Shown here piece by piece: positions 7,104 to 10,440 of a stretch of 10,440 bases of DNA. The first letter of the stretch is position 1. Every line of letters starts with the position of its first letter. Location: NCBI GenBank assembly GCA_947176515.1, contig CAMWQZ010000015.1, positions 1 through 10,440 on the forward strand, read 5' to 3'. Under the pieces are notes generated by a model, which was not told where the DNA came from, searched no databases, and was given only the letters and a program-made list of their open reading frames with translations. The translations under genes and the position numbers were made by a program. Source of the stretch: an uncultured Bacteroidales bacterium. GTDB taxonomy: Bacteria > Bacteroidota > Bacteroidia > Bacteroidales > Muribaculaceae.

Positions 7104-7895
7104 TTAACAAACTCTTATACGGGATTGACGGTAACGACACGACTTACTCCAGCGGTCAACCTCGTAGGCCCGTTCGCAAAGTTGAGGATGCGACTGAAAT
7201 GCCACTTGGCAGTTCTGCTGTATTTTGCCCCACAACGAGCCTTCGATAATGTCGTGATATTCGTAAGCTTGATTGAGCAATTCCTTGCCGTTTGGCTTAA
7301 AAGATTTCATGCCAGAAGCTAATTTGGCAAGAACTTTTTGATATGCCTGTGCGCCAACAATTGAAGTCGCACAACGATCTGCACTCAACTCGCTTCGACG
7401 GCTCCAGTATTGAAGAGCAAGAACAAGGGGGCCAAAAAGCATATACGGAATACCCTTAAATGAGTCGGCAAGTTCAACGAGTGAATAAAGCAACGTATTG
7501 TAGAACGTGTGGTGGCAAACGATGTGTCCACACTCATGTGCCAATACACCTTTCAGCTCATCTGGAGATAGAGTCTCGACCGCGCCGCTTGAAATAGCAA
7601 TGAATGTACGGGTCTCGCCATAGGTATATGCATTGATGTAAGGGTCGTTATAAACATACAATTCCGGTTCATCAATGCCAAGCGCTGTTACTGTCTCCTT
7701 GAATACTCGGTAAAGTGCGGGAAAGTTATCTTCGTAGACCTTCACATGATTGGCAAGATTTTGTCCGCGATAGAGACTTTCCCCACCATACTCCATATAC
7801 TTGCGTACAAGATAATTGAATCCCGGAATTTTTTTAAGCGCAAGTATTGCTTTAGCATCTGCTGGATGCATAAACCGGTTGTTCGGTATTCTCAT
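7104..7895 (-). CDS. M48-family zinc metallopeptidase (HtpX/Ste24-like)
   Basis: A 263-aa protein counted from the ATG at 7895. It has the gluzincin signature HECGH with zinc ligands His120 and His124 and catalytic Glu121. The third ligand is Glu169 in SELSADR, the usual M48 ExxxD arrangement. Upstream, PDELKGVLAHECGH matches the active-site helix of HtpX-like enzymes. A hydrophobic stretch (about 148-163, IPYMLFGPLVLALQYW) between the two motifs may be membrane-embedded or buried. There are no N-terminal transmembrane helices, unlike HtpX. The frame is open up to an ATG at 7943, but that overlaps the upstream gene by 52 bases. The ATG at 7895 gives an ATGA overlap with the upstream stop, typical of coupled translation; an ATG at 7901 is a close alternative. 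The substrate is unknown. Coupling to the YaaW-like gene suggests a shared role, perhaps in membrane-protein quality control or in activating a partner by cleavage. Confidence 0.92.
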   Translation of the reverse strand: MRIPNNRFMHPADAKAILALKKIPGFNYLVRKYMEYGGESLYRGQNLANHVKVYEDNFPALYRVFKETVTALGIDEPELYVYNDPYINAYTYGETRTFIAISSGAVETLSPDELKGVLAHECGHIVCHHTFYNTLLYSLVELADSFKGIPYMLFGPLVLALQYWSRRSELSADRCATSIVGAQAYQKVLAKLASGMKSFKPNGKELLNQAYEYHDIIEGSLWGKIQQNCQVAFQSHPQLCERAYEVDRWSKSCRYRQSRIRVC

Positions 7896-8638
7896 ACGCA
7901 TTGGGCAGTAAGAAAGTGAGAATTGTGTTTCAGGCGCATACAAGCGACTTGAATTACGGCAGGAACGGTAACGCGATATGCCGGCGAGGCGATGTCAAAA
8001 GCCAACCATCCGGCGGTTAATGCCCAACCGATGGGTCCGGCAAGTGCCGCGGCAGCGCGTCCCAGGACTCCTGCTGTAGCAAGATATACACCACGACCAA
8101 TGAGGATACGGGAGATATTAGAGCCGATATAATAGATTACAGGAGCAAGAACTTTTCCGCCACCTCTGCGAAGTGCAACAAGGATCGCAGCGGCTACAAT
8201 TTGTTTATTGTAACTCTGCGGCTTGATACCAATTTCAACAGATAGTTCGTGGAGCAGATCAATATCCATACTACCGATGGTTTCCTCGCAGTATTTTGTA
8301 AGGAGAGCAATTTCGATTTCCTCTACTGTTGAGCACGAGGGTATTCTAACCTTCATCTTCTTGCATACATCGCGCAGGATGCTTTCATAGCTTGCGCCAA
8401 CGCCGCCACGGAATATATTGGCAAAGGTGTTACCTCCAAAACGTTGCAGTTCAGCCGCAATCTCTTGCCACATACCTTTCATATTATCGGGATAGCAACG
8501 AAGATATACATCGTTGTCAGTAAGCTGTTCGCTTAGGCGAACCTCCCCTTTATTATCGTGAGTAAGCGTGTCGCAGAGTGTTTTCAGCTCATCGTTAGAG
8601 CAGTACTGAAGGAATGATAGGTTGGAATCAACAATCAT
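7892..8638 (-). CDS. YaaW/UPF0174 family protein
   Basis: A 248-aa protein recognisable as a homologue of E. coli YaaW (UPF0174; some annotation calls it ubiquinol-cytochrome c chaperone-like). Shared blocks recalled from YaaW are SFLQYCSNDEL and THDNKGEVRLSEQL near the N-terminus (the DUF3944-type segment), WQEIAAELQRFGGNTFAN (57-74), and PAYRVTVPAVIQVACMR near the C-terminus. Between them lies a Gly/Ala-rich hydrophobic region (about 183-216) with AALAGPIGWALTAGWLAFD, likely membrane-associated. The biological role of the family is not established. The start at 8638 is chosen because the family N-terminus begins there; the open frame extends to 8746 but the extra 36 residues are unlike the family and overlap the preceding small ORF. 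It starts 17 bases after that ORF and its stop overlaps the peptidase start (ATGA). Confidence 0.9.
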   Translation of the reverse strand: MIVDSNLSFLQYCSNDELKTLCDTLTHDNKGEVRLSEQLTDNDVYLRCYPDNMKGMWQEIAAELQRFGGNTFANIFRGGVGASYESILRDVCKKMKVRIPSCSTVEEIEIALLTKYCEETIGSMDIDLLHELSVEIGIKPQSYNKQIVAAAILVALRRGGGKVLAPVIYYIGSNISRILIGRGVYLATAGVLGRAAAALAGPIGWALTAGWLAFDIASPAYRVTVPAVIQVACMRLKHNSHFLTAQCV

Positions 8639-8655
8639 AGTTAAAGATATTAAAG

Positions 8656-8877
8656 TTAGACAATTGATGAAAGCGCTATTTCTGTGGAGAGCGCAGTTAC
8701 TCCAGCCTTGACGGTAAATTTGAGTTGATGGCGACGAGAGATGCAAGGCGTGAATAGCAAATTCCCAGACTCATCGCAGTAGTGGCGTTTGATGTAATCG
8801 TTCTGTAAGCGATTATAACTTTCTGAGAATATCTTAGCCATACGTTTGACAGCGAAAAATGGCGAACAGATAATCAT
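8656..8877 (-). CDS. Small hypothetical protein, 73 aa
   Basis: The ATG at 8877 overlaps the TGA stop of the 381-aa gene in an ATGA arrangement, and the frame ends at TAA 17 bases before the YaaW-like start. It therefore fills an otherwise unexplained 235-base gap between two operon genes. The product begins MIICSPFFAVKRMAKIF, has a polar middle with YNRLQNDYIKRHYCDESGN, and ends STEIALSSIV. I recognise no motif. An internal ATG at 8841 (MAKIFSES) would give 61 aa. The same frame is open upstream to about 9030, but that stretch lies inside the 381-aa gene and is probably shadow. The ATGA overlap and exact fit to the gap support a real gene; the lack of recognisable homology keeps confidence moderate. 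Confidence 0.55.
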   Translation of the reverse strand: MIICSPFFAVKRMAKIFSESYNRLQNDYIKRHYCDESGNLLFTPCISRRHQLKFTVKAGVTALSTEIALSSIV

Positions 8878-10019
8878 GCGCAAATAGTTTTGACTGAACA
8901 AATCAATTTCTTGGTGCCAATTGAGGCTCCCATACCTCCGGCAATACCTCCGATAATGCCTCCGATAGCTGTACCAACACCGGGACAAATCAGACTCCCG
9001 ATAGCTGCCCCTGCTGAAGCTCCAGCCCAACCACCTCCGACACTAGTGACATTGCAAGCTGTGTTTTCGCAAAATTCGGCACCACTAATTTTACCGCGAC
9101 AAAGTTTGACAGCGTCAGGTATCGTTGTAGCTACAGCCATTGCTCCGCTGACTATTACATTAGTTCGAGCAGCCTTGGTCAAAACATTTGCTGCAGCTGC
9201 TCCTGTTATGCTTTTACCCGCAACTGCCGAAGCCGTCTTTGTGATGACAGATTTACCTAATTCTGTCTTCATTGCGGCTTGCATCATCGGACGAACTGCG
9301 TGAGTCGCCGCAGCCGCACAACTTCTCCCTGCTGCCGTGCGAAGGAATTGCTGGGCCACCACACCACCGAGCATTGCAACGCCTGCTGACTTTACACCTG
9401 ACACAGCAGCTTTTTTAAGAGCATCTCCAGTTGATTCACCATTGCATTTGGCTATGATGAAAGTGATGCCGGCAGAGATTCCACAAGCGAATGCGCAAGC
9501 AGCCGCCTGAACGCGCATATCGAACTTAATCGAGTCGAGATTCCCGGCTTTAGCCATATTCTTTGCCTGTACATAGGTATAACGACCTTTGACAACAATA
9601 TCGGTAGCCTGATTTGGGTCGCTTATTCCGGGAACCTTTCCATCGCTGATGGCTTGGCGCATACGTTGTACAATTTCAGAGTATTGGTCTGAGGGGACTT
9701 CAAACTTCTGCCCGGCATATCGGAACTGACCTGTAGTGGAGTCAAATCCAGACGAGAAAGTGCGAGTAGCCGTCCGATAGCATTTCGTTTGTATGGGTTG
9801 CCCGTTAACAATGCGGTCAGCACCGTTCACTTCATTGCTTCTACCGCATTGATCTACTACACGTCCACACTGACGGTCATGGATGGCGTGAGCATCTTCC
9901 ATGGCAAAACCATGACCGCCTTTAGTGTGGTACTTGAGCCATTGAGTCTTAGACTCAATCTGATTGGTTGAGGCCATAGATGAGATGCCAGAGGTTGCGC
10001 GAGTTGAGTTCTCTTCCAT
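8874..10019 (-). CDS. Two-part protein: conserved N-terminal domain with nuclease-like motif plus glycine-zipper membrane tail
   Basis: A 381-aa protein from the ATG at 10019. The frame also opens at a TTG at 10046, which adds MFNLLIPVT and is less likely. The N-terminal half (about 1-165) holds strongly conserved-looking blocks: HTKGGHGFAMEDA (31-43), NGADRIVNGQPIQTKCY (65-81), YAGQKFEVPSDQY and YTYVQAKNMAKAGN. I recall similar blocks in a widespread uncharacterised family, from memory and not from a search. Asp68 followed by Gln77-x-Lys79, with Glu41 upstream, fits the spacing of a PD-(D/E)XK-type nuclease in its QxK variant, a hypothesis only. From about 170 to the end the protein is Ala/Gly-rich and hydrophobic. 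It finishes in a glycine zipper (about 328-370: GGGWAGASAGAAIG, GVGTAIGGIIGGIAGGMGAS) suited to membrane insertion or oligomerisation. It is second in the operon, 36 bases after the zinc-knuckle protein, and overlaps the next small ORF by ATGA. Confidence 0.9.
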   Translation of the reverse strand: MEENSTRATSGISSMASTNQIESKTQWLKYHTKGGHGFAMEDAHAIHDRQCGRVVDQCGRSNEVNGADRIVNGQPIQTKCYRTATRTFSSGFDSTTGQFRYAGQKFEVPSDQYSEIVQRMRQAISDGKVPGISDPNQATDIVVKGRYTYVQAKNMAKAGNLDSIKFDMRVQAAACAFACGISAGITFIIAKCNGESTGDALKKAAVSGVKSAGVAMLGGVVAQQFLRTAAGRSCAAAATHAVRPMMQAAMKTELGKSVITKTASAVAGKSITGAAAANVLTKAARTNVIVSGAMAVATTIPDAVKLCRGKISGAEFCENTACNVTSVGGGWAGASAGAAIGSLICPGVGTAIGGIIGGIAGGMGASIGTKKLICSVKTICA

Positions 10020-10055
10020 AGTAACTGGGATTAGGAGATTAAACAAAATAGAGAA

Positions 10056-10406
10056 TTAGTGTTTGTGACCGACATGATAGTTGCCGCAGGTGCGACATTT
10101 ATATGGACGCATGATGGTCTTATGGAGAATAGCATCTTTCACTACCTGAAAGTTAGCACGTTGCGATGACTTATATCCGACTTTTGGATTATCGAATTTG
10201 TTAAAGTGAGCGCGAGGACAATCCATACCGACGGAAGGATTATTGAATACAACGTATGCGGCTGTTGCTGCAGCAACGGTAACTACAGTCCCCACTACCA
10301 CCTTACCAGTGGTTACGATTACTTTAGTAGCCTTCGGGTGCTTCTCTTTGAAGTTAGAGAAGAAACCTTTCTTCGTTTTATCGGAGGTGTTTGCGGATTT
10401 TTCCAT
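10056..10406 (-). CDS. Small single-pass membrane protein with C-terminal zinc-knuckle-like motif
   Basis: A 116-aa protein. The first 27 residues are lysine-rich (KTKKGFFSNFKEKHPKATK) and lead into one hydrophobic segment at about 28-54 (VIVTTGKVVVGTVVTVAAAT), probably a single transmembrane helix with the basic end in the cytoplasm. The C-terminal part contains Cys63 and ends in PYKCRTCGNYHVGHKH, where Cys104, Cys107, His111 and His114 or His116 could bind zinc. Short proteins ending in such a YxCxxCGxxHxGH motif are common and mostly uncharacterised. It is the first gene of the operon, behind a -7-like promoter box and an A/T-rich leader typical of Bacteroidetes translation starts. The next gene starts 36 bases after its stop. 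Function unknown. Confidence 0.82.
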   Translation of the reverse strand: MEKSANTSDKTKKGFFSNFKEKHPKATKVIVTTGKVVVGTVVTVAAATAAYVVFNNPSVGMDCPRAHFNKFDNPKVGYKSSQRANFQVVKDAILHKTIMRPYKCRTCGNYHVGHKH

Positions 10407-10429
10407 AATTTTTTTTAAGTTTCACACTG

Positions 10430-10437
10430 CAAAGTTA
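10430..10437 (-). promoter_or_regulatory. Bacteroidetes -7 promoter box for the right-hand operon
   Basis: On the minus strand TAACTTTG (10437-10430) fits the Bacteroidetes -7 consensus TAnnTTTG exactly. The expected start of transcription about four bases further gives a leader of about 20 bases, containing a run of A before the ATG at 10406. The matching -33 element would lie beyond the window edge, so only half of the promoter can be judged. Confidence 0.55.
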
Positions 10438-10440
10438 GAT

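Noticed and set aside
7068..7322. Plus-strand 84-aa frame at the peptidase 3' end
   Set aside because: It lies mostly antisense to the M48 gene, with low-quality protein character and no promoter.
8639..8746. N-terminal extension of the YaaW-like protein
   Set aside because: YaaW homology starts at the ATG at 8638, and the extension overlaps the small upstream ORF.
8878..9030. Longer 124-aa version of the small ORF
   Set aside because: The extra 51 residues (Arg/Tyr/Ser-rich) lie inside the 381-aa gene; the ATG at 8877 with ATGA overlap is the better start.
8890..9303. Plus-strand 137-aa frame rich in Pro/Ala/Ile
   Set aside because: It is the antisense shadow of the glycine-zipper tail of the 381-aa protein, with no start signal or family likeness.
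10020..10055. Internal promoter before the 381-aa gene (TATTTTG)
   Set aside because: Spacing is one base short of TAnnTTTG and no -33 element lies at the right distance.
1..10440. CRISPR array, tRNA, rRNA, insertion sequence or integrase
   Set aside because: I looked for these by eye on both strands and saw no regularly spaced repeats, cloverleaf, transposase or recombinase signature.

Overview
The window comes from a member of the Bacteroidetes, most likely order Bacteroidales. Three things point there. The GyrB C-terminal end reads YANIDA and its TOPRIM region lacks the long insert of proteobacterial GyrB. Shine-Dalgarno sites are weak or absent. Two promoter candidates fit the Bacteroidetes -7 consensus TAnnTTTG. 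A gut lineage such as Muribaculaceae or Bacteroidaceae would fit, but the sequence does not settle the family.

Left part, 1-3741, plus strand: conserved chromosomal housekeeping DNA. It holds the 3' end of gyrB, a strong rho-independent terminator, rnr (RNase R) and, nine bases after it, folB (dihydroneopterin aldolase). All three proteins keep their catalytic residues.

Right part, 3742-10440: an accessory region with every gene on the minus strand, converging on folB. Read in the direction of transcription it appears to be two transcription units.

Unit A starts at a promoter candidate at 10430-10437. It contains a 116-aa protein with one membrane segment and a C-terminal zinc-knuckle-like end; a 381-aa protein whose N-terminal half has a possible PD-(D/E)XK-like nuclease signature and whose C-terminal half is a long glycine/alanine-rich, glycine-zipper membrane segment; a 73-aa ORF overlapping it by ATGA; a YaaW/UPF0174 homologue; an M48 metallopeptidase that also overlaps by ATGA; and a roughly 110-codon reading frame broken by a stop at its seventh codon.

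Unit B has its own promoter candidate, so close to the start codon that the mRNA may be leaderless. It contains a 296-aa protein with a large glycine/alanine-rich hydrophobic core between two charged helical arms; a GHKL-type ATPase resembling a cytosolic histidine kinase; and a protein with a complete receiver domain fused to an unrecognised C-terminal domain. A hairpin directly after the last stop probably ends transcription.

The most interesting biology is unit B: a soluble kinase-like ATPase and a receiver-domain protein in one tight operon with a protein that looks able to insert into membranes. In overall logic this resembles defensive two-component systems such as Detocs, but neither the partner protein nor the receiver's C-terminal domain is one I can name. 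Unit A also combines glycine-zipper proteins with a protease and a possible nuclease. I infer that both are conflict or stress-response modules at a variable locus beside a conserved housekeeping block. No integrase, transposase, tRNA, rRNA or CRISPR array is visible. Apart from short intergenic spacers the window is fully coding.
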